From NCBI GenBank assembly GCA_019115605.1, contig DXDG01000003.1:1-64000 (forward strand): a stretch of 64,000 nucleotides of DNA, in the 5' to 3' direction. The notes beneath the pieces are model-generated. The model saw only the letters and a list, made by a program, of their open reading frames with translations, was not told the DNA's origin and ran no database searches. Origin of the DNA: Candidatus Alistipes faecigallinarum. GTDB lineage: Bacteria > Bacteroidota > Bacteroidia > Bacteroidales > Rikenellaceae. Of this stretch, positions 24,043 to 33,216 are shown one piece after another. The translations under genes and the position numbers were made by a program. The number at the start of each line of letters is the position of its first letter. The stretch's first letter is position 1.

Positions 24043-25215
24043 TTAAAATTTGAGGCTCATGTTGAATCCGAAAACCGGACGGTTGCCCCCTGCGGAGGGA
24101 ACATACGTGGCATCCACCAGCGGTTCGAGGTTCATCGACAGGTCGTCCGAGATGTCGTAGTCCTTCAGGTGGGCGTCGACGTGCGCGTCGATGATCTGGA
24201 GCACGTAGAGGGCTCCAGTGATGATGATGCAGAGGTCGCGGTTGCGTCGGAAGTTGTTGCGCAGGTTGAGGATGTAGGAGGCCGAATAGCGCCCGCCGAA
24301 CTCATCGACGGGGCCGTCGGGGTATTTCTCCGGGTGCTGCTCGTAGTCGCTGATCTGGTTGTAGGCCTTCTTGAAGCGCTGGTAACCGCGGTTGTTCCAG
24401 TCGATACAGTAGATCATCGAGGCGAATCCGCCCACGACGAACGGCACCTTCCAGTAGCTCTTGTTGTAGATCTGGCCCGCGCCGGGGAAGATGCAGGCCA
24501 GCGTGGTGGCCTTCTTGACCTGCGACACCTCGTTGGTCGAGTAGTTCACGGCGGCGTCGCCGATGAAGTAGATGTACGAGGCGATCGTCAGTCCCAGGTA
24601 GAGCTGCCGGCGCGTGTTGCTGCGGATCATCTTCGTCTGCAGGGCGTCAAGCTCGGGCGAACGCTCGAGACTGACGTTCGTATAGTCGTTGTAGGCGCGG
24701 CGGAGGGGGCGGTAGGTCCTGTTCTCGTTCAGATAGAGGGCCAGTCCGGCGCCGACCGTACCGTAGAGGATCGGGAGCTTCCAGTACTGCTTGTTGTATA
24801 TCTGGCCGTAGCCGGGAATCACGGTCGAGAGCCAGCAGACCTTCGAGATGGCCATCGAGTCGCTCATGAACCACCCCTTTTTGAGCAGCGGGCGTTTGGC
24901 CGTCGTGTCGCGGCCTGCCAGAACGGCGGCGTAGCGCGCCGCGGCGATCGAGTCGAGTGTCCGCCGGTCGTCGGTGCGCAGCCGGGCCACGGCCGCCGAG
25001 TCGGCCGCATAGTCGATGGCCCCCAGCGAATCGACCTGCCAGGAGAGGGCGGCGAAGCGCAGCGAGTCGTAGCGCGCCCGCAGGGAGTCCGGCTTTTCGA
25101 ATTTTCCGCCCCGGATGATGGTGCGGGTACCGCGGTGCAGCTGTGCCGAGGCGGGCAGCCCCAGCGCAAGGGCGGCAAACAGCAGAAGCAGTCGGAGCCG
25201 GATCGTGGTTGTCAT
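24043..25215 (-). CDS. DUF5683 membrane protein
   Basis: 390 residues. A signal peptide (LGLPASAQ) precedes a Ser/Asp-rich periplasmic region to about 125, then two similar membrane modules: VIPGYGQIYNKQYWKLPILYG near 135 and IFPGAGQIYNKSYWKVPFVVG near 245. This duplicated PGxGQIYNKxYWK motif defines DUF5683. Family function is unknown; conserved position between parB and a lytic transglycosylase suggests a cell-envelope or division role. 7 bp behind parB. Confidence 0.88.
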   Translation of the reverse strand: MTTTIRLRLLLLFAALALGLPASAQLHRGTRTIIRGGKFEKPDSLRARYDSLRFAALSWQVDSLGAIDYAADSAAVARLRTDDRRTLDSIAAARYAAVLAGRDTTAKRPLLKKGWFMSDSMAISKVCWLSTVIPGYGQIYNKQYWKLPILYGTVGAGLALYLNENRTYRPLRRAYNDYTNVSLERSPELDALQTKMIRSNTRRQLYLGLTIASYIYFIGDAAVNYSTNEVSQVKKATTLACIFPGAGQIYNKSYWKVPFVVGGFASMIYCIDWNNRGYQRFKKAYNQISDYEQHPEKYPDGPVDEFGGRYSASYILNLRNNFRRNRDLCIIITGALYVLQIIDAHVDAHLKDYDISDDLSMNLEPLVDATYVPSAGGNRPVFGFNMSLKF

Positions 25216-25222
25216 GCCGGGT

Positions 25223-26089
25223 TCAGGAGCGTTTCGTGAAGTGTTCGATGAAGCGTTCGATATCCTTGTCGTCGTTGAAGCCGATGACGATGCGTCCGCC
25301 GCCGTTGCGGGTCCGCTTGATGGAGATGTCCTGCGAGAAGCAGGGTTCGAGCAGCTCGACCAGCCGCGAGTAGCTTTCGGGATACTCCTCGTCGTCCGCC
25401 GCCGGACGGGCCGCGGCGGCTTCGGTGAGCGAGCGGACCAGCTCCTCGGCCTGACGCACCGATAGACCCTTCTTCACGCAGCGCTTGAGCACGCGCAACT
25501 GCTCCTTCTCGGGGACTCCGGCAATGGCCTTGGCGTGTCCCATCGAGATGAGCCCCTCCTTGAGGGCGAGCTGAACCTCGTCCGGGAGTTTCAGCAGCCG
25601 CAGGTAGTTCGCCACCGACGAACGTTTCTTGCCGACCCGCTCCGAGAGGGCATCCTGCGTGAGGTGGCACTCGTCGATCAGACGCTGCATGCCCAGGGCG
25701 ATTTCGATGGCGTTGAGGTCCTGCCGCTGGATGTTCTCCACGAGGGCCATGGCGTGCAGGTTCTCGTCATCCACCTCGCGGATGTAGGCCGGGAGAGTCT
25801 TCAGGTCGGCGCGCTGCGCGGCCCGCCAGCGGCGCTCGCCGCTGATGAGGACGTATTTGCCGTCGGCGCCCTTGCGGACCGTTACGGGCTGGATGACCCC
25901 CAGCTGGCGGATCGAGTCGGCCAGTTCGTCGAGGGCCTCCTCGTCGAACTGCGTACGCGGCTGCGTGGGGTTGGGTATGATCTCGTCGATGGCGATCTCG
26001 GCCATCCGGCTCATCGGCTTGAGGCGGGCATCGATCGGCTCGCTGCCGAAGATGGCGTCCAGTCCGCGTCCTAATCCCTTCTGTTTCAT
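25223..26089 (-). CDS. parB: Chromosome-partitioning protein ParB
   Basis: 288 residues. N-terminal KGLGRGLDAIFG motif (ParA-interacting peptide), ParB/Srx CTPase box with NPTQPRTQFD and SGERRWRAAQRA, then the HTH region with TQDALSERVGKKRSSVANYLRLL, and a C-terminal dimerization domain. It spreads from parS sites as a CTP-dependent clamp and works with ParA in origin segregation. It lies 13 bp behind parA. No parS-like palindrome was noticed in the window. Confidence 0.96.
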   Translation of the reverse strand: MKQKGLGRGLDAIFGSEPIDARLKPMSRMAEIAIDEIIPNPTQPRTQFDEEALDELADSIRQLGVIQPVTVRKGADGKYVLISGERRWRAAQRADLKTLPAYIREVDDENLHAMALVENIQRQDLNAIEIALGMQRLIDECHLTQDALSERVGKKRSSVANYLRLLKLPDEVQLALKEGLISMGHAKAIAGVPEKEQLRVLKRCVKKGLSVRQAEELVRSLTEAAAARPAADDEEYPESYSRLVELLEPCFSQDISIKRTRNGGGRIVIGFNDDKDIERFIEHFTKRS

Positions 26090-26102
26090 ATGCGTATGTC
26101 TT

Positions 26103-26873
26103 TTATCTGCTGCGTTTGCGGTTCCGCTTGAGGAACTCCCGCGCCAGGTTCAGGTAGTTGGCCGAACCGACGGCGCTCGCGTCGTACAGCATGACGGGCT
26201 TTCCGTGCGAGGGCGCTTCACCCAAACGGATATTGCGTTGGATTATTGTGTCGTAGGCCAGCTCCCCGAAGTGCTCGCGGACCTCGTTGACCACCTGGTT
26301 GTTGAGGCGGTTGCGCATGTACATCGTCAGCAGGAATCCCTCGATCTCCAGGTCGGGGTTCAGACCGCTCTGGACCTTGCGGATCGTGTTGAGAAGCTTC
26401 GAAAGTCCTTCGAGGGCAAGGTATTCGCACTGCACGGGGATGAGCACCGAGTCGGCGGCCGTGAGGATGTTGACCGTCGTGTAGCCCAGCGAGGGCGAGC
26501 AGTCGATAAAGATGTTGTCGAAGCGCTCGCGGACCGAATCGACGATGCGTTTCATGACGTGGTGGGCGTGCTCCATCTTGGGCAGTTCGGTATCGGCGGC
26601 CACCAGGTCGATCGACGAGGGGAGCAGCCAGAGGTTCTTGACGTCGGCACTCGGGAGGATCACCTCCTCGGCGCTTTTCTGTCCGGTGATGCACTCGTAG
26701 ATCCCTTCGAGGTTGATGTCGAAGCCCAGACCCGAGGTGGCGTTGGCCTGCGGATCGGCGTCGAGCAGCAGCACCTTCTTGCCCAGCAGGGCCAGCGATG
26801 CCGCCAGATTGATGGCTGTCGTGGTTTTGCCCACGCCGCCCTTTTGATTGGCTAATGCGATAACCTTTGCCAT
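26103..26873 (-). CDS. parA: Chromosome-partitioning ATPase ParA (Soj)
   Basis: 256 residues, standard chromosomal ParA/Soj without an N-terminal HTH. Deviant Walker [13 protein letters not shown] at about 11-22, Walker A' region [16 protein letters not shown], and [20 protein letters not shown]. It forms ATP-dependent DNA-bound dimers that move ParB-parS complexes. First gene of the parA-parB-DUF5683-transglycosylase-mnmE operon, with its own promoter 28 bp upstream. Confidence 0.97.
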   Translation of the reverse strand: MAKVIALANQKGGVGKTTTAINLAASLALLGKKVLLLDADPQANATSGLGFDINLEGIYECITGQKSAEEVILPSADVKNLWLLPSSIDLVAADTELPKMEHAHHVMKRIVDSVRERFDNIFIDCSPSLGYTTVNILTAADSVLIPVQCEYLALEGLSKLLNTIRKVQSGLNPDLEIEGFLLTMYMRNRLNNQVVNEVREHFGELAYDTIIQRNIRLGEAPSHGKPVMLYDASAVGSANYLNLAREFLKRNRKRSR

Positions 26874-26901
26874 AATGATTCGATACCGTGTAATAAGCAG
26901 G

Positions 26902-26909
26902 CAAATTTA
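26902..26909 (-). promoter_or_regulatory. -7 promoter element (TAAATTTG) of the parAB operon
   Basis: Reverse-strand TAnnTTTG 28 bp before the parA ATG. Confidence 0.65.
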
Positions 26910-27058
26910 ATGAATTTCTGCGTAAATACGCAATCGCCGTGCAAAATTAGCCGTCCCGTCCCGTCCGGCGGCGCTTCGCCCCGATGCGATATTCCCGAAG
27001 CCGAGGCGCTTGACCCTCCGGAAGAAAAATAAAATTTGGCGTTGCACGCGCCTTGCAT

Positions 27059-27066
27059 TATCTTTG
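27059..27066 (+). promoter_or_regulatory. -7 promoter element (TATCTTTG) with -33 TTTG
   Basis: TAnnTTTG with a TTTG at 27035-27038, 20 bp upstream: a very good fit to the Bacteroidota consensus. It drives the CPBP gene whose ATG is at 27111. Confidence 0.8.
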
Positions 27067-27110
27067 AGACGGAAATCTCCGTTAAGGAGCCTATTTATCA
27101 GACAAGAGAT

Positions 27111-28049
27111 ATGGAAGACAAACGATTGGAAGAGCGGGGCGCAACGCCCGCGGCCCCGCACACCGAAGCACAGCCGCACGCCGAAGCACGGCCGCACGCC
27201 GCGGCCCCTGCCGCGGAGACACGGCCCGATTCCCGCCGCCGCTTCCCCACGGCGGGCGATCTGTTCGCCATGCTGGGCATCGCCCTCGGCGCCCAGGTGG
27301 TTGTCGGCCTGCTGGGCATGCTTTTCGCGCTCTTTGCCGGCTACGACTGGAATTTCAATACGATGGATCCCCGGCAGCTCGGCAAGCTGGTCGCCGCGCT
27401 CTACTTCGTCTCGATGTCCGTGGCGCTGGGCGGACTGCTCTGGTATCGGCGTGCGCGCGGGGGGCGCGGCCGCTGGGCCCGCTTCTCCCTGCGGGGATTC
27501 GATCCGGCGATGCTGCTCTGGGCCTTCGTGATGATGTGTGCCGTCGGCGTGCTGCTCGAACCGCTCTTCATGCTCCTGCCCGAGTTGCATGTCCAGGTCG
27601 GGCGCGGTCTCTGGACGATCCTCTCGCTGGTGCTCTTCGCCCCGGTCTTCGAGGAGCTCATCTGCCGCGGTCTGGTGCTCGGCTCGCTGCGGGCGCGCTA
27701 CGGCGTAACGGTCGCCTGGCTGGTCTCGTCGCTCTTCTTCGGCGTGCTCCACGGACAGCCCGTGCAGGTTATCAACGGATTTGTCGTGGGCTTGGTGCTC
27801 GGATACGTCTATATTGCCACCGACTCGCTGTGGGCCACGATGATCCTCCATGCGCTGAACAACGCGGTGGCCTATCTGATGCTCGCCACCGGCCACGAAA
27901 ATACGCTGCTCATCCGGTCGATCTCCCCGACGTGGCTCTATGTCGCGGTCTATCTGGCGGCTCTGGCCGTTTTTGCCGTTTCGGGCTACATGATGTGGCG
28001 TACGCTGCGGCGCATGAAGGAGGAGGAGAAAAATCGCGCTGCGGCGTAA
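27111..28049 (+). CDS. CPBP-family intramembrane metalloprotease
   Basis: 312 residues from ATG 27111 (the frame is open further upstream, but that covers the promoter). The N-terminal about 45 residues are Ala/Pro/His-rich and disordered; seven or eight membrane helices follow. The CPBP (Abi) motifs are present: FEELICRGLVLGSLR (EExxxR), FFGVLHGQPVQ (FxxxH) and HALNNAVAYL. Such glutamic-type membrane proteases resemble CAAX prenyl protease 2; bacterial substrates are mostly unknown. Monocistronic; the next gene has its own promoter. Confidence 0.88.
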   Translation: MEDKRLEERGATPAAPHTEAQPHAEARPHAAAPAAETRPDSRRRFPTAGDLFAMLGIALGAQVVVGLLGMLFALFAGYDWNFNTMDPRQLGKLVAALYFVSMSVALGGLLWYRRARGGRGRWARFSLRGFDPAMLLWAFVMMCAVGVLLEPLFMLLPELHVQVGRGLWTILSLVLFAPVFEELICRGLVLGSLRARYGVTVAWLVSSLFFGVLHGQPVQVINGFVVGLVLGYVYIATDSLWATMILHALNNAVAYLMLATGHENTLLIRSISPTWLYVAVYLAALAVFAVSGYMMWRTLRRMKEEEKNRAAA

Positions 28050-28089
28050 TAATCTCCCGTGCATTGCGTTAAATTACGAGTAAAAGCCC

Positions 28090-28097
28090 TATCTTTG
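28090..28097 (+). promoter_or_regulatory. -7 promoter element (TATCTTTG) of the SurA/OstA operon
   Basis: TAnnTTTG ending 10 bp before ATG 28108, giving a 5' leader of only about 5-6 nt. A TTG at 28064-28066 (23 bp gap) could be the -33. Confidence 0.65.
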
Positions 28098-28107
28098 CCT
28101 TTTGGAA

Positions 28108-29016
28108 ATGAAGCGAAGCGCGAAAATAGCCGTCCTGGCGGGCGTGCTGCTGCTGGCGGGTTGCCGGGAGTTGCCCCGCTATTTTGCCAGTGAGGAGACC
28201 CTCGCGCGGGCCGGAGGGCGCGAACTGCGCCTGCGTGACGTGCGCGATGCGATTCCGCAGGGGCTCGACTCCGAGGATAGTACGGCCTACATGAAGATGT
28301 ACGTCGACCGCTGGATCCGCAAGCAGCTCAAGCTCGAGGAGGCGGAGGTGCTCTTCTCCACCTCGGCGGACGACATCGACCGCATGGTCGAGGAGTACCG
28401 CCAGGCGCTGCTGATCCGCAAGCTGGAGCAGTATTATGTGGACCGCTCGATCGACACGGTCTTCACCGACGAGGAGATCACGGCCTACTACAATGCGCAC
28501 AAGGGGGATTTCCGGCTCGACCGCCCGATTGTCAGGGGGCGTATCGTGCGGCTGGGCCTTCACTACCGTCAGGCATCGAAGCTCAAGGCGCTGATGGGCT
28601 CGAAAACAGCGGCCCAGCAGCAGGATTTCCGCGATCTGTGCGCCAAGAATGACTTTACGGTCAATGATTTCAGCGAGCAGTGGGTCGATTTCCCCGAGTT
28701 TCTGAGCTATCTGCCCACGCTTCGCAACCAGAACTACGATGCCCTGCTGGCGACGACCTCCGTACAGGAGATGCGCGACAGCCATGCACAATACTATTTC
28801 CAGATCGACGCCGTGCGGCGCGAGGGGGAGCCCATCCCGCTCGAACGGCTGCGGCCGAACATCCGCCGCATTCTCTTCAACCAACGGCAGGGCGAGGTGA
28901 TCCGCCGCCATGAGGAGGAGCTCTACGAGCAGGCCGTCGAAAAGGGAGACGTGCGTCTCTACGACCGGGAGGAGCCCTCCGGCCGGGATCCGCGAAACGA
29001 ACAGAGCGAAAAATAA
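28108..29016 (+). CDS. Lipoprotein of the parvulin-type (SurA N-terminal-like) chaperone class
   Basis: 302 residues from ATG 28108. Lipoprotein signal with lipobox LLAGC (Cys about residue 20). An N-terminal region (ALARAGGRELRLRDVRDAI-like start and helices to about 110) resembles the SurA chaperone lobe. The central about 130-260 region resembles a divergent parvulin domain without obvious catalytic residues. It is probably a periplasmic chaperone for outer-membrane proteins. It is fused to the next gene by a TAATG overlap, and that gene is a clear SurA homologue. Confidence 0.7.
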   Translation: MKRSAKIAVLAGVLLLAGCRELPRYFASEETLARAGGRELRLRDVRDAIPQGLDSEDSTAYMKMYVDRWIRKQLKLEEAEVLFSTSADDIDRMVEEYRQALLIRKLEQYYVDRSIDTVFTDEEITAYYNAHKGDFRLDRPIVRGRIVRLGLHYRQASKLKALMGSKTAAQQQDFRDLCAKNDFTVNDFSEQWVDFPEFLSYLPTLRNQNYDALLATTSVQEMRDSHAQYYFQIDAVRREGEPIPLERLRPNIRRILFNQRQGEVIRRHEEELYEQAVEKGDVRLYDREEPSGRDPRNEQSEK

Positions 29017-30434
29017 TGAATAAACCGAAAACAGGCATGTTGAAGAAAGGCATATTGGCCGTATCGATCCTTCTGGCCGTGGGGGCAATCGCCCAGAAAC
29101 GGCAGGTGATGCTCGATCGTGTGGTCGCCGTTGTGGGAGGATCGTCGATCCTCTATTCCGAGGTGGACGAGTATGCGCGCCAGCTCGTCGAGCAGCGCCG
29201 GCAGGAGGGCTATACCTCCGACCGAGACCCGATGAACGAGGCGCTCGAAGCGCTCATGACGCAGAAACTGCTCTACAACCAGGCGCAGATCGACTCCGTG
29301 GAGATCGACAACGTCAGCATCCTCTCGAGTGTCGAGGAGCAGGTGCAGCAGATGGTCGACCAGGAGGGTTCGATCTCGAAACTCGAGGCCAAGCACCACA
29401 TGCCGATCTTCACGCTGCGCGAGATTCTCCGCCAGCGCTACGAGGAGCAGGCCTACGCCAGCTCCATGCGGAGCACCGTCGTGGACAAGGTTACGGTGAT
29501 TCCCGGCGAGGTGGAGCGCTTCTACAAGTCGATCCCGAAGGACAGCCTGCCGTTGATTGCCGACCAGTACGTCTATGCGCAGATCACCAAGTTCCCCAAG
29601 TCGATGAAAGAGGCCAAGCAGCGTACGCGCGAGCGGCTGCTGGACATGCGCGAGCGGGTCATCACGGGCAAGGCCCGCTTCGAGAACCTCGCCCGCATGT
29701 ATTCGCAGGATGATGCGGCCATGCGCGGCGGCGAGATGGATCCCACGCCGCTCTCGGCACTCGACGCCTCCTTTGCCAAGGCCCTCGAGGGGATGAAGCC
29801 CGGGCAGATCTCCGAGGTGGTGGAGTCGCAGTTCGGATTCCACCTGATCCAGTTCCTCGACAAGCGCGGGCAGCTCTACCACTTCCGCCACATCATTCTC
29901 CACCCCGTCTTCACGAGCGCCGAGCTTACGGAGACCCTGCAGCAGCTCGACAGCATCGCCGACCTGATCCACAAGGATTCGATCACCTTCGAGAAGGCCG
30001 CCCTGCTCTACTCGGACGACGAGGCCTCGAAGATGAACGGCGGTCTGGTTTCGAACCACGAGATTCTGGAGCGTTACATGCCCAATGCGAAGATGACCGT
30101 CACAAAGTTCCTCAAGGAGGATTTCGGATACTTCAAGAGCCTGGCGGACTACAACGCCCTGATCCAGCTCAAGCCGGGCGAGGTGTCGGACGCCTTCCTG
30201 ACCGAGGACATGCTGCACAACCAGATGGCCAAGATCGTCAAGCTCGTCGAGGTGATTCCCACGCATGCCGCGTCGCTCAACGAGGACTACCTGCGGCTGG
30301 AGGAGATGGCCCTTGCCGACAAGCAGGAGCGGGTCTTCCGGGAGTGGCTCACGAAGAAGATCGACGGCATGTACGTCTACATCGACCCGGAGTTCCGCAA
30401 CGGCGAGTTCGAAAACAAACACTGGGTCAAGTAA
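29016..30434 (+). CDS. SurA-like periplasmic peptidyl-prolyl isomerase/chaperone
   Basis: 472 residues; start overlaps the previous stop (TAATG). N-terminal signal/anchor segment (LAVSILLAVGAIAQ), then the SurA N-domain starting with DRVVAVVGGSSILYSEVDEYA. Two parvulin-type domains follow at about 175-285 (YSQDDAAMRGGEMDPTPLSAL and QFGFHLIQFLDKRG) and 290-400 (YSDDEASKMNGGL). SurA escorts unfolded outer-membrane proteins to the BAM complex. The operon context with an OstA-like gene supports an outer-membrane assembly role. Confidence 0.93.
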   Translation: MNKPKTGMLKKGILAVSILLAVGAIAQKRQVMLDRVVAVVGGSSILYSEVDEYARQLVEQRRQEGYTSDRDPMNEALEALMTQKLLYNQAQIDSVEIDNVSILSSVEEQVQQMVDQEGSISKLEAKHHMPIFTLREILRQRYEEQAYASSMRSTVVDKVTVIPGEVERFYKSIPKDSLPLIADQYVYAQITKFPKSMKEAKQRTRERLLDMRERVITGKARFENLARMYSQDDAAMRGGEMDPTPLSALDASFAKALEGMKPGQISEVVESQFGFHLIQFLDKRGQLYHFRHIILHPVFTSAELTETLQQLDSIADLIHKDSITFEKAALLYSDDEASKMNGGLVSNHEILERYMPNAKMTVTKFLKEDFGYFKSLADYNALIQLKPGEVSDAFLTEDMLHNQMAKIVKLVEVIPTHAASLNEDYLRLEEMALADKQERVFREWLTKKIDGMYVYIDPEFRNGEFENKHWVK

Positions 30435-30437
30435 CGC

Positions 30438-32987
30438 GTGCGCCGGTTCGGAACCATAGTCGTCCTTGCCCTGTTCGCTGCCGGGATTCTCGGGGCGCGC
30501 AGCGCCATGCAGCCGGCCGATCCGCCGCAGGGCGAGAAGAAGCTCATCGACCTCAAGTCGGATCTCATGGGCCCGGTGGCTCCGGGCGATTCGGTGATCT
30601 TTCTGGTGGGCAACTTCGCCGCGCAGCACAACGGCGCGGTCATCACCTGCGACTCGGCGGTCCGCTATTCGGACATGCGCATCGAGTTCTTCGGCAACGT
30701 GCTCATCAACAAGAACACCACCTACATCTACGGCGATCGGGCCGAATATGACGGCGAACGCAACGAGGCGCGCGTCTATTCCGACATCGTGAAGGTGATC
30801 GACGGCGACGCCACGCTCTATACCTACGACTTCATCTTCAATACGAAGAGCAACGTCGGGCGGTTCGACCAGGGCGGCGTGCTGACCAACCGGGAGAATC
30901 TGCTCGAAGCCGTGCGCGGCTACTACTATGCCGACACGAAGGAGCTCGTTGCGGTCGATCAGGTCGAGATGCGCAACGACGAATACGACCTCCGGGGCGA
31001 TTCGGTCGTCTACAACATGGCCACGGACAATGCCTATTTCTTCAAACGTACGAACATCTGGAACCGCGACGGCGACTACCTCTATGCCGACCGGGGCTCC
31101 TACGAGAAGCTCGATACGCTCTATATCGTAACGCGCAACGGCTACCTGCTCACCGAGAAGCAGGAGATGTGGAGCGACAGCATCGACTTCTACCGCATGC
31201 GCAACCATGTCATCCTGCGCCGCGACGTGCAGATCGACGACACGGAGCACAAGGTGCTGGCCTTCGGCGACTACGGCGAGTACTGGAAGGAGCCGGGCAA
31301 TGCCTTCCTGACGCGCGACCCCTCCATCGTGAGCTATGATCTTTCGCAGGGCGACTCGCTCTTCATGCGGGCCGACTCGATGTTCCTCTATACGATCGAC
31401 AAGGAGGCCGAACGACGGGCGGCCGAGCGGGCGCGGGCCGATTCCGCAGCCCGTGCCGCGGGACTTCTGCCTGCGGCGGATTCGACGGTGCTCCTCCCCG
31501 GAGCGGAGGTCGGAGCGGAGGTCGGAGCAGAGGCCGGGGCGGATCCCGGAACGGAGGCCGGAGTGTCGTTGCCGGATGGAGCGGCCGATTCGCTGCGTCC
31601 GGTCGCCTCGCCTGCCGCGGGCAATGCCGGTGAGCGCCCGGGCGGTCGTGTGGAGCAGTCCTCCGCGGAGCGCCGGCCGGCCTCCGCTCTGAAGGGGCTC
31701 GACTCCCTGGCAAGGAGCGCCTCGCCGGTGATGCCCGATTCGCTGGCTGCGGCTGCGGATTCGCTGCGGCAGCCGGTGGTCAATCCGCTCGATACGCTCG
31801 TGGGCGACGCCCGCAAGGCCTTTTTGAAGGAGCAGGCCCGCAAGGAGAAGGAGAAGGAGAAGAAGGCCAAGGCCGAGGAGCGCCGAAAACTCCTCGACGA
31901 GATTGCCGCAAAGCGTCAGGAGAAGCGCACGGCCCTGCTGCTCGCGCAGAAGGAGCGTGAGGAGAAGCGCCTCGCGGCCCAGCGTGTCAAGCTCGAGTCG
32001 AAGATGAAGGCCCGCGCCGCCCGTGCGGCCCGCAAGGGAAAGCTCATAGCGATCGATTCCACGCAGTTGCGGATGCTCGATTCGCTGATCGAACGCAACA
32101 TGCGGGAGATGGATTCGCTGCTGCTGCAGGTTACCGATTCGCTGCTGCAGCCGCCGAAGACTCTGCGGCAGGATTCGTTGGGCGGAGCGGACTCCCTGCC
32201 GGGCGACTCGCTCTACCGCCTGATGAAGGGATACCGCAACGTGCGGATTTTCCGCTCGGATTTCCAGGCCGTCTGCGATTCGATGACCTCCATCAGCTCC
32301 GATTCGACGATTCACCTCTATATCAATCCCGTGCTGTGGAACCAGAGCAACCAGATCACGGCCGAATGGTTTGACATCTACACCGAACGGCAGCAGATCG
32401 CCCGGGCCGAGTGCATGAACAATCCGCTCATGGCCTCGCAGCTCGACACGCTGCACTACAATCAGGTAATCGGCAAGCAGATGACCGCCTGGTTCCGCAA
32501 CAACGAGATCTACCGCAACGACGTGAACGGCAACGTGCAGACGATCTACTACATGCAGGACGGCGAGCCCCCCGTGGTAACCGACGTGGCCTTCATCGAA
32601 AGCGGCGACTGCTCGTTCTACATCGAGCAGAAGCAGGTCGTGCAGATCACCTACCGCAAGGAGCCCGTCTGGCATATCGTGCCGCTGGACAAGCTGGAGC
32701 CCGACCGGAAACTCTTCCTGGAGGGATTCAAATGGGAGGAGGAGCGGCGTCCCGTGCAGGATGACGTCTTCGACCGCCGGGTCCGTCCCTCGCTGCGCGA
32801 AGCGAAGATGCAGCTTCAGCGACCCGATTTCCCGCTGCAGCAGGCCCTCGAGGAGCGCAAGCGGATTCTCGTCGAGAGCGGCCGCTGGGCCGACCGTACG
32901 GACCAGGTCGATGCTGCTACTGTCGAGTGGATGCGCCAGCTGGGTTATGAGGTGGGGCAGCCGCGCGAGTCGGGCCCTCAACTCTGA
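30438..32987 (+). CDS. OstA/LptA-like outer-membrane biogenesis protein with large low-complexity insert
   Basis: 849 residues from GTG 30438, 3 bp after the SurA-like gene. Signal peptide, then an OstA/LptA beta-jellyroll domain at about 35-315 with repeated strands such as GAVITCDSAVRYSDMRIEFFGNV and GDRAEYDGERNEARVYSD. Residues 315-580 are a charged insert: five 4-residue repeats of GAEV type at about 355-374, Ser/Ala/Asp-rich stretches, then a Lys/Glu/Arg coiled coil. Residues 590-820 return to OstA-like sequence (IRIFRSDFQAVCDSMT-like, then NQITAEWFDIYTERQQI). By homology it binds LPS or lipid in transit to the outer membrane. The insert is unusual and its role is unknown. Confidence 0.85.
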   Translation: MRRFGTIVVLALFAAGILGARSAMQPADPPQGEKKLIDLKSDLMGPVAPGDSVIFLVGNFAAQHNGAVITCDSAVRYSDMRIEFFGNVLINKNTTYIYGDRAEYDGERNEARVYSDIVKVIDGDATLYTYDFIFNTKSNVGRFDQGGVLTNRENLLEAVRGYYYADTKELVAVDQVEMRNDEYDLRGDSVVYNMATDNAYFFKRTNIWNRDGDYLYADRGSYEKLDTLYIVTRNGYLLTEKQEMWSDSIDFYRMRNHVILRRDVQIDDTEHKVLAFGDYGEYWKEPGNAFLTRDPSIVSYDLSQGDSLFMRADSMFLYTIDKEAERRAAERARADSAARAAGLLPAADSTVLLPGAEVGAEVGAEAGADPGTEAGVSLPDGAADSLRPVASPAAGNAGERPGGRVEQSSAERRPASALKGLDSLARSASPVMPDSLAAAADSLRQPVVNPLDTLVGDARKAFLKEQARKEKEKEKKAKAEERRKLLDEIAAKRQEKRTALLLAQKEREEKRLAAQRVKLESKMKARAARAARKGKLIAIDSTQLRMLDSLIERNMREMDSLLLQVTDSLLQPPKTLRQDSLGGADSLPGDSLYRLMKGYRNVRIFRSDFQAVCDSMTSISSDSTIHLYINPVLWNQSNQITAEWFDIYTERQQIARAECMNNPLMASQLDTLHYNQVIGKQMTAWFRNNEIYRNDVNGNVQTIYYMQDGEPPVVTDVAFIESGDCSFYIEQKQVVQITYRKEPVWHIVPLDKLEPDRKLFLEGFKWEEERRPVQDDVFDRRVRPSLREAKMQLQRPDFPLQQALEERKRILVESGRWADRTDQVDAATVEWMRQLGYEVGQPRESGPQL
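31501..31560 (+). repeat. Minisatellite: five tandem 12-bp units inside the OstA-like gene
   Basis: Units GAGCGGAGGTCG (twice exact), then GAGCAGAGGCCG, GGGCGGATCCCG and GAACGGAGGCCG. The period is a multiple of three, so unit gain or loss would change protein length by four residues without a frameshift. Confidence 0.85.
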
Positions 32988-33043
32988 TCCGTTGGGCCCT
33001 GCTTCGAGTCGGGCCCTCAACTCTGATCCGTTGGGCTCTGCTC
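32966..33043 (+). repeat. 39-bp tandem duplication across the OstA-like stop codon
   Basis: Copies 32966-33004 and 33005-33043 differ at only two positions. The first copy encodes the C-terminal ESGPQL and the stop. Each copy contains GGGCCC...GTTGGGCYC, able to fold into a hairpin with an 8-nt loop, so the duplication also doubles a possible RNA structure after the operon. Confidence 0.85.
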
Positions 33044-33184
33044 TTCGGGCGTCGGGAGGCGGTGTGAGGCGGTTCGGAGCCTCTCCGCAGCCGGTTGCCG
33101 AACGGTGCGGTTTCCTGGGCAATGAATTTCTGAAAAATTTGAAAAAAGGAGGAGGAAGTGAGCCCTTTCCCCCCCTTTTTTCGT

Positions 33185-33192
33185 TACCTTTG
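33185..33192 (+). promoter_or_regulatory. -7 promoter element (TACCTTTG) of the MFS gene
   Basis: TAnnTTTG 24 bp before ATG 33217; no convincing -33 TTG. Confidence 0.6.
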
Positions 33193-33216
33193 CGGCCGGT
33201 AAAATCGTAAGAATCG

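Noticed and set aside
26103..26900. Search for parS sites near parAB
   Set aside because: No 16-bp GTTTCACGTGAAAC-like palindrome was noticed here or elsewhere in the window; absence by eye is not proof.
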